Positions 10,304 to 20,330 of a stretch of 64,000 nucleotides of DNA are shown here, one piece after another. Both the position numbers and the translations under genes were made by a program. Under the pieces are notes generated by a model that saw only the letters and a program-made list of their open reading frames with translations, was not told the origin of the DNA and did no database searches. Source of the stretch: Prorocentrum cordatum (taxonomy: Eukaryota > Sar > Dinophyceae > Prorocentrales > Prorocentraceae); NCBI GenBank assembly GCA_963575745.1, contig CAUYUJ010019281.1, forward strand, positions 1,393,739 to 1,457,738. Direction: 5' to 3'. Positions within the stretch are counted from its first letter, which is position 1. Each line of letters begins with the position of its first letter.

Positions 10304-10843
10304 TCACGGAAACCACAGTTGGTGATGCAGGGGCCGAGCCGAACTTCCCTGCGACTTTACTGATCTTGATCGTCCAGATCCCCGTGCTGATGCTGCAGTG
10401 TACGGTGATGGCGGTGCGCCGGCTGGTGGTGGTTCTGTCGGTACCTGTGGCGGCGGCCGCTGCTGAATCGCAGCCGATGCGACTGAACTTGATGCCTGTG
10501 CGCTGCTGCATACGTCCGCGTGGGGCATCGTGATGTCACCATCGTGGTCACGATCCTCTGGAATCGTGGGTGCTACGTTGCGGCGTCGGCCGAGCATGCG
10601 GCCTTCCCATCCAGGGTGCTCACCCATGGCCTTCGTATCGGCGGCGCTCTCCTCGTTGGCGATCGCGTTGTTCTGCCTCCGGATCGTCCAGAGAGTCATG
10701 AAGATGCTGAAGCCGATAGTCATGCCGAGGACCAGCGTGAACGTCGACAGGCCAATATAGAAGCTGTAGTCCGGTATAGTCGGCGTGGGCGTAGGCTGTC
10801 CCTCGACCTGTCCAATGCAGGTGAATAGGACTGATGCGAGCAT
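10304..10843 (-). CDS. Membrane-protein ORF downstream of copia RNase H
   Basis: ATG at 10843 gives about 179 residues. It begins MLASVLFTCIGQVEGQ, a plausible signal peptide. A ~25-residue hydrophobic helix follows (FYIGLSTFTLVLGMTIGFSI), then RRQNN and a long polar Ser/Pro/Arg tail. The ORF starts only ~77 bp after the Pol stop (10920-10922). Typical copia elements end after RNase H, so a third ORF with signal plus transmembrane helix is unusual and superficially env-like. No fusion peptide or glycosylation pattern supports envelope function. The frame opens upstream at 10909 with a TTG, but the ATG is the better start. Confidence 0.55.
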   Translation of the reverse strand: MLASVLFTCIGQVEGQPTPTPTIPDYSFYIGLSTFTLVLGMTIGFSIFMTLWTIRRQNNAIANEESAADTKAMGEHPGWEGRMLGRRRNVAPTIPEDRDHDGDITMPHADVCSSAQASSSVASAAIQQRPPPQVPTEPPPAGAPPSPYTAASARGSGRSRSVKSQGSSARPLHHQLWFP

Positions 10844-10922
10844 AGCAGCGCGTGGCTGCCGGGTCCCATAGGTGTTTGCGAGCCCCGAAGAACGACAGCA
10901 AGACGCCAACCTCCATCGTCTA

Positions 10923-11600
10923 CGTCAAGGCGTCCGCGACCATGGCCCGGGTAGGGATCCAGCTGAGCTTGAGCGCACTGTTGGGGTGCACGGCCTCCTT
11001 GATCATGGAGGCGACGATGCGGAACCGCTTGTCAGTAGATATCTGAAGCGACGTGCGTCACGAGACCCTTGCTGTCGCTGTAGATCTCCCCAGGGCGCTT
11101 GTCGGCGAGCACGTCGATCTGCTTGAGCGCCGCCTGGGGTTATAGGCCTCGGTCAGCAGCCGTCGGAACCACATGTATGTCTCCGACCCCTCGATGGTCG
11201 CGTAGCCTTCGGCAGCGAGGGTCGACTTCACCGACCTCTTGACAGTGCCAGAGTGCCAGGCGACGGGCAGGCACAGGTCGCACTGGCCGCCGACGACGTC
11301 ACGCGGGCGATGGGTGAGCCCCATCACCATGCCCCACTGGCTCTTGACGCCGTCCACGTTGGCGAACGCGGCGTCGCTGAAACACACGGTGATCGCCGTC
11401 TTCAGGTCGACAAGCTTGCGCTTGAGCAAGATCGCGAAGTTCGCAGTGGAATGCACATTTGCGACTGTCTTGTTGAGCGTCTTCGCGTCGGCCACGGTAG
11501 CGACGTCGGCGCGTCGAGCTGCAAAGCTCACCGGGCAGGCGGCGCCCACCCGGGTCTGCACTGCTAGCCACAACAGCTGCCCGAGCGCGTGGCGGTAGCT
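10923..11600 (-). pseudogene. Copia RNase H domain
   Basis: Minus-strand frame 11058-12089 carries the copia RNase H landmarks: CFSDAAFANVDG (first acidic residue), CLPVAWHSGTVKRSVKS and LAAEGYATIEGSE (Glu in the second helix). The C-terminal part is in another frame: HPNSALKLSWIPTRAMVADA, the standard end of copia Pol, followed by the TAG at 10920. A frameshift lies around 11050. It degrades the RNA strand of the RNA/DNA hybrid during reverse transcription when intact. Confidence 0.85.
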
Positions 11601-12480
11601 CACCACCTCGGTGGCGGTGAGTCGGTCCTCAGCTCCTCGGCCCTTCTGGGCCTTCAAGTCGACGTAGTCCACCTGCGCGACAGCGGTGGCCTGGGTCACG
11701 CGGAACTCATCGTCGAAATTGGTAATCGTACGTCCGCAGTACTTGATGGCCCCTTCGACTGGCTTCAGGTGTAGCTTCTTCCCCAGCGATGCGATAGTGG
11801 CCTTCCACTTGGTGGAGTTGTTGCGCTGGGCGATAAGGAAGAAGCCATCCCCATGTGGGTGGGCCACCGCGGCAAGCCCACCTTCGTCATAGAAGTAGTA
11901 GGGGCCCTTCTCGAGCCTGATCTCTACGAGGCCATGCTCGGCGAAGACCTTCTGCGCATAGAGGTACCACAGCCTCCCGGCGTCGCGCGCCCCGTAGATC
12001 GCGCCCGCGGCCATCGCGATCTCGCCAGGCTGGCTGGGTCCCCGGCAGCGGGTTCTTGGCCGGCATGCGCAGGAGCAGTAGCCTCTCAATGTTAGCCGAC
12101 TGCAGGTAGGCCGTCATCACGTCGCAGTACGAGACGCGCCAGTCCTTCTGGGCCGCGGCGGCCCAGGTCAGGCACAGCGCGCCCCTAGACACTGCAGGCG
12201 CGCCCGCCCTGATCTGCGACTGTCCCCCTGGCAACCCAGCACGACCAAGCGCGCCTCCATGACGTTCTGGCCCTTGCTGGTCAGCACCCAGCGCGCGCCC
12301 CCAGGGCGGACGCCAGGGTTGCGCCGCAGGAGCTCCTTCATCTCCTTGGGCGGGGCCTTCTCGTAGGCGCTGAACTCCGTCCACTTGGACCACTCGGTCT
12401 TCATGGCGGCGTCCACGTTCTTCTTCTCGGCGGCACTCAGCGCGTCGTACTTGAGCTCCTTGGCGGTCGCGTTGCCCGTG
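11600..12480 (-). pseudogene. Copia reverse transcriptase
   Basis: N-terminal RVT_2 region (AMKTEWSKWTEFSAYEKAPP ... ARWVLTSKG ... EARLVVLGCQ) lies in frame 12168-13328. Motif A, WRVSYCDVMTAYLQ, with Asp at 12121-12123, lies in frame 11887-12591. The rest (IYGARDAGRLWY ... EKGPYYFYDEGG) lies in frame 11058-12089. Two frameshifts therefore split the domain. The catalytic motif, normally (Y/H)VDD, reads HGDG at 11844-11855. The first Asp is kept and the second is lost, which should abolish polymerase activity. Confidence 0.88.
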
Positions 12481-13469
12481 AGAAGTGCCTCGCGGAGTCG
12501 TGCACTTGCGTAGAGTCCGTCCGCGTGTTTCTGGAAGTAGTTGTCTAGGTAGAGGTCGACCTTGTTCGCGCCCCTCGGCCGCTTGAAGCACTTGGGCAGA
12601 TCGTCCAAGAGACCCTTGCGCTCGGCAGCGCGCTCGCGGGGTTCGAGCTCGCGCTGGCGGTCACGTTGCAGTGCCACTGGTGCGTTCTCCATTTGAGCTT
12701 GGCGCTGCGTCTTGGTGCCGCGCTGGTTCTCGGAGTCCGGCGGGCGCCGCGACATCGTCTCCTGGCGCGCCTGCCCCTCCGCAATCTTGGCCCATTCTCG
12801 AATCATGTCCGAGCAATCGGACTCGATGTCATCGTCGACCGGGCCCTGAGGGGCAGGTTCAGGAAGCCGAAAATCTGCGACAGCAGCGGCGGAAGTGGCT
12901 GCAGGAGCGGCAGCATCGCCTGAGTCTGAGGCTGGCGCAGCCGGCGGCGGCTCCGCTGGCGGTGGCAGCGGCGGGGGCTGCTGCACGTCTCCTCCCGAAG
13001 GCGGCGGGGCCGGTCCTCCACTGCCGCTTGCTCCTCCGCTGGTTGTGAGATCGCCGTCTCCTTGGCGGCGTGCCAACCATTCAGCGTACTTATGAGCACG
13101 CTGGTTCGCTTCGGAATGCTCGATGTTGCCGAAGTTGCGCTGCTGGATGGCCGGCTGATGGCCGGGTGCTGGTAGCGCTGGTGGTGCGGAAGGCTGACCG
13201 TCACTGCGGAGGCGCTTCTTCGGCGTCGGCCCCGTCAGATCAAGGAACGTCGTCGTCGGCGCCCGGCGGTCTAGCAGGGTCTCCTCCTTCGCCAGGATCG
13301 GGCGGAGGGAGTCCGCCCCTTGCGCCACGGCCGCCTCTGCCAGGGCCTGGAGGAGGCGCGGGCTCGGAGGTCCCTGGCGGAGCGCCTGGCGGAGGTCCAG
13401 GCGGCTGGCTGCCGTTCAGCGCGGTCAGCACTTGCCCCCACGGAACGAGTTCCGTGGCCGCGGCGCGGC

Positions 13470-14580
13470 ATTGGTGTCCACGGTTGACCTTCACGGTCGC
13501 GGAGCGGCGGCTGACCCACACGTTCGACGCGCCCTCGAACCCGATGACGACGGCGGGCCCGTGCCACTGCAAGGCCCATTCTCTCTTGGGTTTGCCTTTG
13601 ACCCTCCAGTAGTAGCCTGATCGCCGGCCCGGTAGACGTCGCTGGCGCGCTGAGCCCCATCTGCCCGAGATCGGGCCAGCAGCGCCATTGAGAGGGACTG
13701 GTTGAACCTCAGGTGCTGCATGGAGGTCTGCGCGGCCTTCACGATGGCAATCCTCTCCGAGAACGGCTTGTCGGACACGACGCGCTCGCGCAGGGACAGC
13801 CTGCCGGCGTTGTCCAGCAAGACATACGAGAAGCGAAGGCCTCGCCCGAGCACCCACTGCGACGGCGAGTAGCCCGTGGAGTTGACCTGGCTGTTCATGG
13901 CCCAGCACACGGAGGCGATCATCCACTGGATTTTGTGAGCGGCCGCGGGCTGGTCGAACCTGATGCTGAACTGGTCGATCAGCTTCCTCGCGTGCACCTT
14001 CCACATCCCTCCATGTCTTTCCACGGTAGCATTCTGCTGCGGCGTCGCCACAGATGTCGTCATCAAGCGGCAACCCATGTCCTCGAGCTCCTTGGCGAAC
14101 TCTCGCTCGAACTCGCCTCCTCGATCGAATATGACTGGCTGGGGCGCGCCAGAGCGAAAACAACCGATGGGTGCCTTGATGCGACAGTGCCACACATCGT
14201 AAAACCTGAGGCCAGGTCGACCACGCTGAGGTAGACCAGCTGGTTGCCAGCGTAGTCGGCCAGGGTGAACAGGTCCACTCCAATGGAATCGTTGAAGTCC
14301 CTGCCCAGTCTGATCCGGCCCGGCAGACGCGGTAGTGGTCGCTGATGTGCTGCACAAACCTCGCAGTAGAGGTTGAGAGCCATGTCGATGGATCTTTGCG
14401 ATCCACCAGTTACACGAAAGGCTCGGGCAAGTGAATCATTGGACGGGTGCCCCGTGTTCATGTGGAGCTTCACGATGGCGGACCGTAGTGTCCGCTCCTC
14501 CGCGGCCGTGAGCGATGGCTCCTGAGCGGCTGCGGCGGCTGGAACCGTTTTTATTCTTGCCCTTCTCGTCGTCGATGTAA
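13470..14580 (-). pseudogene. Copia integrase
   Basis: The zinc-binding N-terminus HX4HX27CX2C (HMNTGH ... CEVC, about 14350-14465) and the first catalytic Asp (IGVDLF, 14273-14275) are in frame 14063-15619. The second Asp (FDRGGEF, 14124-14126) and the Glu (NATVERHGG, 14019-14021) are in frame 13491-14357 and are 34 residues apart, normal for this group. A frameshift near 14170 separates them. The C-terminal beta domain (GYYWRVKGKPKREWALQWHG) sits in a third frame at about 13480-13620. All catalytic residues remain. Confidence 0.88.
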
Positions 14581-14614
14581 GGTGAGCTTCTCGCACAGGT
14601 CGGCGGTTCGGACG

Positions 14615-15277
14615 TCGCAGCTTCTCGGCTAGCACCGTCGCGAGCTTGGTCGCGTAGTTCTCGCTGCGCTTCGCGCCCTTCCCGCGGGCCTCTGCGCGTG
14701 GGTGTCCCCCGCTGCAGAAACGCCTGAGCGAGTCGTCGAACCCGAAATGGTCGGTGATGATCCGCCGCGGCCTCTCGATGTGGATCCCACTCTTTGTCTT
14801 GAGATTGAACGCGCAGCCGTCGAAGTCCACGACGCGCGGAAGTTGCTCCATCAGCTGCGTTGCAATGGTGTTCTTGTTGGGGTCCCATCCGTCGCAGCAC
14901 CTCGGCCACTCGAACGAGACGGCGAGCTGGGCGCCGAACTCCTTGCGCAGCCGTGACATGGACTGCAGGAACAGGCCGATCATCTGCTTGGACTTGCCCC
15001 GATCCTGTTTCAACTTGGGGATCTTGCTCGGGTCGATCTCGACGACGAGTCGTTGTAGCGATGTCCGCGGCTGGCAGGGAAACGCAGCGTGAACTCGCAC
15101 ACTCGCGCCTGCGGCAAGGTGCTTCCGGACCCTGCCCTCCAGCTTCTGGACCACGACCTGCTTGGAGAGGTCGAAGCCTGGAAGACCGCACCTGACAGCA
15201 GCTCCTCCCTTCTTCTTCCAGACGGCGCTGAGCTTGCTGTCCGGGCTGCAGCGCCACTCGTAGAGCACGGTGCTGTT
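14615..15277 (-). CDS. Extra domain between protease and integrase, methyltransferase-like?
   Basis: About 220 residues of the 518-codon open frame 14063-15619. Canonical copia polyproteins have nothing here. Landmarks: VHAAFPCQPRTS (15071-15082 encodes FPCQ), a helix with SKQMIGLFLQSMSRLRKEF, then VSFEWPRCCDGWDP, FDGCAFNL and PRRIITDHFGF. A Pro-Cys dipeptide after a strand, followed ~50 residues on by a strand ending in an acidic-Pro motif, resembles motifs IV and VI of C5-type methyltransferases. This is inference only: no SAM-binding motif I is obvious. From memory, dinoflagellate copia elements often carry a similar block. It is open throughout. Confidence 0.5.
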
Positions 15278-15850
15278 CGCTACGGAGGTCGGGCTGGATC
15301 TGGTTGTAGACTTGGCCAGGTTAGTAATCAAGGCCTGGCCGATCTTGCGCGGCTGGATGCCGCTCTTGCTGGTGACGAATGCTGAGCGCCTGCCAGCGAT
15401 CAGCTGCGGTTTCGTCCCTTTCTTGACCGCCCTCACGCGCAGCTGCTCCTCCACCACGACGTTGGCCCCGGGTGCGAGGCAGCCGCTGGCGATGGCGCCC
15501 TGGCCGCGGCCCAGGGTTACGGGCGCGCCGAAAACGCAGTCCGAGCATAACCCCTGGTGGCTGCAGGCCTCGAAGGTCGCCTCGCCGCAAGCGATGCAGT
15601 CCTGCCGGGGCTCGGTCACGCAAGTCGCGGGGTAGGTCGTCTGCGGCAGCGTCGCTAGCGCGAGGTTCGGAGCTGGAGCTGCGGTGGGGCAGCAGACCAG
15701 AGCTGAGGCTACGGCCGAAAGTAGCCGCGACCCCTTCGGTCGCCGAGTCTGGAGTCGTCTCGGAACGATCAGCTCCTTCTTCGTGACGAGGTTGTTGATG
15801 GCGTCGATCAGCGCACTGGTCCTGGTAGCGCCGTTGACCGCGGGCCGGTC
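15277..15850 (-). CDS. Pol spacer with CX2C...CX2C motif
   Basis: Upstream part of the same frame, which has no stop back to about 15850 although the first usable start codon is at 15619. It carries DCIACGEATFEACSHQGLCS with a further Cys pair: Cys at residues 8, 11, 25 and 28, CX2CX13CX2C. This is a plausible small zinc-binding module between protease and the extra domain. Upstream of it is a Leu/Ala-rich stretch (LLSAVASALVCCPTAA) that could be membrane-associated. Function unknown. Confidence 0.45.
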
Positions 15851-16720
15851 GCCCGCCCTCGTCTTCCGACCCCGTCGGTCGAGCGTCTTCCTTCAACCTC
15901 TACGTACAGGGTCTTGTCCAGCTGTCGCTTCCTTCCGGACGAGCTGGCTGCACTGGGCGGTTTCTCCATGCCGGCATCCTTGATAGCTTGCCAGTCCTCT
16001 GGCTGCAACTTGATTGCGGGGTGGCCCGCAGCGCTCGTGGTGAGTTTCTGAGTGGCGTTCCCGATGCGGATCTGGCCCTTCCAGGGAGAAATGTCGATCT
16101 TGGAGGGCTGGATGAAGTCGCGGCCGATGAGCAAACCCAGCGCGGGGCTGTCCACGACGCTGAACACGACGCGGCCAGCCTGGCCGCACAACACAAGCGG
16201 CGCGGTGACGCGAAGCTTGCTTGGGAGCGCACCTCCGTTGCCGAACCCGTAGACCTCGCCCTCCGGCTCCTCGAGGATCTGGTCGGCAAGCCCCATCCTC
16301 GCGAGGGTGTCCTTGCAGTTGTCGCACCACTTCTTGCCGGAGACGCAGCAGAGGCAGGCGGCGTCGACCACGCCGACGCCTTCGCCCGCGGGCTTGCCGC
16401 TGCCGATCGCGACGCTCACGTTCGGCAGGTGGTGAATGAGCCGCTCCGACACACAAGTCTCTGGGGGCGGAGTGACTGGCCCCTGCGGGTGCAGGGCGAT
16501 CTCCTCGTCCGCGAACTGGACCTGCTCGGCGATGCGCGCCTGGCGCTGAGGACGGCCTCCGTGACCTCCTCGCCCACCGCCCTTTGACTCGCCGCCCTTG
16601 GTCGCGAACTTGCGAGCACCTGGCGCGGGACTCTCCTTGTCTCCTGTCCAGCGTCCGGTCTCGCCGCAGCCCTCTGTAGCTTGGCCGGGCGGCGGTTCGG
16701 CGCGGACTTCCCCTTGCCGC
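15850..16720 (-). pseudogene. Copia zinc knuckle and aspartic protease
   Basis: A degenerate CCHC knuckle (GCGETGRWTGDKE; the knuckle His is Arg and the last Cys is Ser) is followed by a Gln/Glu-rich linker and the protease. VGVVDAACLCCVSGK occupies the active-site position, where related elements have DTAC or DTG, so the Thr is Ala here. ALGLLIGRDFIQ is the C-terminal Leu-Ile-Gly-Arg-Asp strand. This frame is offset by one base from Gag (17681-16416) and overlaps it by 300 bp without stops, so the junction near 16700 is either a mutation or a frameshift site. Confidence 0.7.
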
Positions 16721-17681
16721 GGCCCTCGAGGGCCTCCCGAGCCGATCTGACGGTGGCCATGGCCTCGGGAATAGCGGCAAGTTCAGCTGCGGCAGCTTCG
16801 ACCTTGGCAGAGTCGTCGCCGTCGAACAGCTCGGAGACGTCTACGCTGGAGGACTCGAGCTCGGCGCTGAAGGCCTCGAGCTCCTGGCGAACCATGTCCT
16901 GGACGTCGATCTCGTCCTCGTCGCCCTCCTCTTGCTCTTCGTCGTTCTCGCCGCCCGGCTCGTCGACGACATTGGCAGAGCGCCCCCCGCGGCTGGAGGA
17001 AACGCTGCTGCGCCAGCCGCCCTGCGAGCGCGACTGGTTGGTCCACGACCGCGGCGGGGGAGCGCGGCGCCCCGACGCATGTATATCCGGGAACATCCTG
17101 ACCTGCAGCCCGCGGACGCGCTGGCAGCCGTAGTGCTCGTCGGGCAGGTTGCCCACGACACGCTCTCGGCGCTCTGCCGCGAGCCCAGCCGTGCGCAGCA
17201 GGAACCATCCCGCCACGTCGTCCAGCGCGTCGAGGTCCACCTCATTCTCGCGTAGCTGCTGTAGTCCAGTCTCGAATCGGATGAGCCAATCCGTCACGCG
17301 TTCGCCTCTTCGTCGGTGATGTTGGGTCGACTCGAAGAACTTCTCGAGGGCCTCGCCCTTCTGCACGGGCTTCCGCTGGCCCAAACTGGCCTCCAGGTGT
17401 TGTAACACGTTCTCGATGCCGACCTGGTTCCTATTACGCTTCTTGTCATCGGGGCATTCGATGTCCGCCGCGGCTGCTGGGTGCAGCTGCGCTTCAGTCA
17501 TATTCAATGCTGCACCGCGGGCAGTCCCACTTAGCTTCAGCACGAGCTTCGATGCGAGGCTGTGGGCCACGGCGAGGTTCTCACTGAGCTTCCAGAGCTT
17601 GACCTCCTGTTTGTAATCTCTCCACTTGGCCGGGTCGCCATTCCATGTAGTGATGGTGTTGCACGCATAATTATCCGTCAT
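16416..17681 (-). CDS. Copia Gag
   Basis: Open for about 421 residues from the ATG at 17681 (MTDNYACNTITTWNGDPAKW). Contains the copia Gag helical core: WRDYKQEVKLWKLSEN, LEKFFESTQHHRRRGERVTD and LLRTAGLAAERRERVV. An acidic segment follows, rich in Glu and Asp (about 16800-16940). The frame is also open 5' of the ATG through the leader repeats back to the LTR, but no ATG precedes it. The natural C-terminus is lost: the zinc knuckle is in another frame, and this frame ends in an Arg/Ser-rich extension at 16416. The product would form the virus-like particle. Confidence 0.8.
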   Translation of the reverse strand: MTDNYACNTITTWNGDPAKWRDYKQEVKLWKLSENLAVAHSLASKLVLKLSGTARGAALNMTEAQLHPAAAADIECPDDKKRNRNQVGIENVLQHLEASLGQRKPVQKGEALEKFFESTQHHRRRGERVTDWLIRFETGLQQLRENEVDLDALDDVAGWFLLRTAGLAAERRERVVGNLPDEHYGCQRVRGLQVRMFPDIHASGRRAPPPRSWTNQSRSQGGWRSSVSSSRGGRSANVVDEPGGENDEEQEEGDEDEIDVQDMVRQELEAFSAELESSSVDVSELFDGDDSAKVEAAAAELAAIPEAMATVRSAREALEGRGKGKSAPNRRPAKLQRAAARPDAGQETRRVPRQVLASSRPRAASQRAVGEEVTEAVLSARRASPSRSSSRTRRSPCTRRGQSLRPQRLVCRSGSFTTCRT

Positions 17682-17694
17682 TATGTCGAGAAGG

Positions 17695-18180
17695 AAAGAG
17701 AAGTAGCTGGCGTCGCTGACACCGCTGTCGGAGAAGTAACTGTTGATGCTGGCGTGGCAGACGCTGGCGCTGGAGAAATAGACGTTGATGCTGGCGTCGT
17801 TGACGCTCACGTAGGAGCAAAAGGCGTCGCTTGCGTCGCTGACTCTAGCGCAGGAGAAGTAGGCGTTGATGTTCGCGTCGATGAAGCTGGCCTGGGAGAA
17901 GTAAGCGAAGTAGTCGTTGATGACGGCGTCGCTGACGCTGTCGTGGGAGAAGTAGGCGTTTATGTCGGCGTCGGGAAGTATGCGTTGGTGACGGCGTCGC
18001 TGACGCTGTCGGAGAAGTAGGCGTTGATGACGGCGTCGCTGACGCTGTCGGAGAAGTACGCGTGGATGTCGGCGTCGCTGACGCTGAGCAGGAGTTGGCA
18101 GGGTAGGAGTTGATGACGGTGTCGCTGACGCTGTCGGAGAAGTAGTAGGCGTTGATAGCGTCGCTGACGCTGATGTACGC
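17695..18180 (-). repeat. 39-bp tandem repeats in copia leader
   Basis: About eleven imperfect units, consensus length 39 bp ('ggcgttgatgacggcgtcgc' is half a unit on the plus strand), between the primer-binding site and the Gag ATG. In one frame each unit encodes a 13-residue peptide, SDAVINAYFSDSV. The frame changes within the array, so it is not one continuous peptide repeat. Confidence 0.85.
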
Positions 18181-18317
18181 GCCGAGCAACAGCGCGAGCA
18201 GGAAGCCGCTGGGCTTCGATTCAGTGGGTCGCGACGGCTTCGTCGTGGCTGCACAAGAGGATGGCGCGCAGCGCCAGGATATGAATGGCGCGCGGCGCCG
18301 GGCAGCTGAGATTCGCT

Positions 18318-18329
18318 CCAAGCTACCAC
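18318..18329 (-). other. Candidate primer-binding site
   Basis: Immediately inside the 5' LTR the element strand reads TGGTAGCTTGGA after one base. TGGTAGC complements the GCUACCA 3' end of eukaryotic initiator Met-tRNA, the usual copia primer. The match beyond seven bases is not established. Confidence 0.55.
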
Positions 18330-18476
18330 TGTGATATGGAAGATTGTCGATGGATCTTCTTACTCGCGGCCTCGCGAGGGGCGTAGCTCTAAGGCCAAGG
18401 GCCCTAGTTCGAAATAAAACGGCAGCGGTGGGCAAGGGATGCAACACAAACCCTTCGGGAGTGAGCTTGAATCACA
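18330..18476 (-). repeat. Copia 5' LTR
   Basis: 147 bp, TG...CA. Transcription of the element should start here and run leftward. A TTTT-type box lies at 18410-18422. It differs from the 3' LTR by five transitions. Confidence 0.97.
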
Positions 18477-18589
18477 TCCACAAAGTGTTTCCTGCTGCGA
18501 CGACAAAGTCGTCCTCCTCCACCACCTCCTCCTGCTCCATCTCCACCAACCATCACCTCTAGCTCCCTCCACCACCTCGGCCACCAAGA

Positions 18590-19120
18590 TGCCTCAAAAT
18601 TTTTCGGAGACGGCTTAATGCGTCCACGAGACAGCCCAAGATAGTTTCGAGACGGCCCAAGATGCCTGCAAGAGGGCCCAAGAGTGCCACAAGAGGACCC
18701 CCAACAGGGCCTCAAATGAAGACAAGATCAGTGATGCTGCTTTGGTGTTTTACAAGTTTCGCATTGTCGCCTGTCCGTGCTTCCGTCAGCTCAAGACGGC
18801 CCAAGACGCCTGGAAGACGGGCCTAAGACGGCCCAAGAGGCCCCCAAGAGAATCTTGGGAATGGCCCAAGAGGCCTACAAGATGGCCCAAGATGGCGCAA
18901 TAGGGCCTCTGAAGAGACCCAAGGAGGCAAAAGAAGGCATTTCGACGGCCCAAGACGGTACCCAAGACACCCCAAGACTATACGGCCAAGAAGGCCCCAG
19001 GACGGCCCAAAAGAACCTTAAGACGGCCTAAGAGGGCCCCAAGACGGCCCACGACGGCCCCAGGGGACTCCCAATGCCCCATTGGAACTCAAAACAGCCC
19101 AGAGATAGCCAAACTGAGCT
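18590..19120 (+). repeat. CCAAGA word array
   Basis: Dense 'ggcccaagacggcc' and 'cccaagaggcc' words, interrupted at 18725-18785 by a ~60-bp non-word segment. The plus-strand Lys/Pro/Glu-rich frame is an artefact. Confidence 0.75.
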
Positions 19121-19242
19121 CCATAGAGCTCTTCAAGAGGTTAAGACGAAAGGTGTCATCCTCCACTTCCATCTCCTCCTCGTCCTCGTCCCCCTCCTGC
19201 TCCTCCTCCTTCTCCTCGTCCTCCTCCTGCACCCCCTCCTCC

Positions 19243-20329
<1,087 letters not shown>

Positions 20330-20330
<1 letters not shown>

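Larger units (their letters stand above)
10920..17681 (-). pseudogene. Copia Gag-Pol polyprotein, disrupted
   Basis: Overall extent of the polyprotein on the minus strand, from the Gag ATG (17679-17681) to the TAG at 10920-10922 after VADALT. Frame changes are visible near 16700 (before the zinc knuckle), 14170 (inside integrase), 13300-13500, 12200, 12080 and 11050. Their number could reflect real decay, programmed shifts at one site, or long-read indel errors. The substitution HGDG in the RT active site is independent of frame and argues for real decay. Confidence 0.85.
9327..18481 (-). mobile_element. Ty1/copia LTR retrotransposon, full length, inactivated
   Basis: Two 147-bp LTRs (9332-9478 and 18330-18476) begin TG and end CA. 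They are flanked by the identical 5-bp duplication TCCAC (9327-9331 and 18477-18481), so both borders are certain. The internal 8.85 kb reads on the minus strand in copia order: leader repeats, Gag, protease, extra domain, integrase, RT, RNase H, then a further membrane-protein ORF. The LTRs differ at 5 of 147 positions (all transitions, about 96.6% identity), implying a moderately young insertion. The polyprotein nevertheless has at least six frame breaks and a damaged RT active site, so this copy is not autonomous. Confidence 0.95.

Noticed and set aside
13240-14406. 388-codon frame overlapping integrase as a separate gene
   Set aside because: Only its C-terminal third is the true integrase C-terminus; the rest is an out-of-frame shadow.
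18300-18329. tRNA-like sequence next to the 5' LTR
   Set aside because: Only the short primer-binding complement is plausible. No cloverleaf can be formed.
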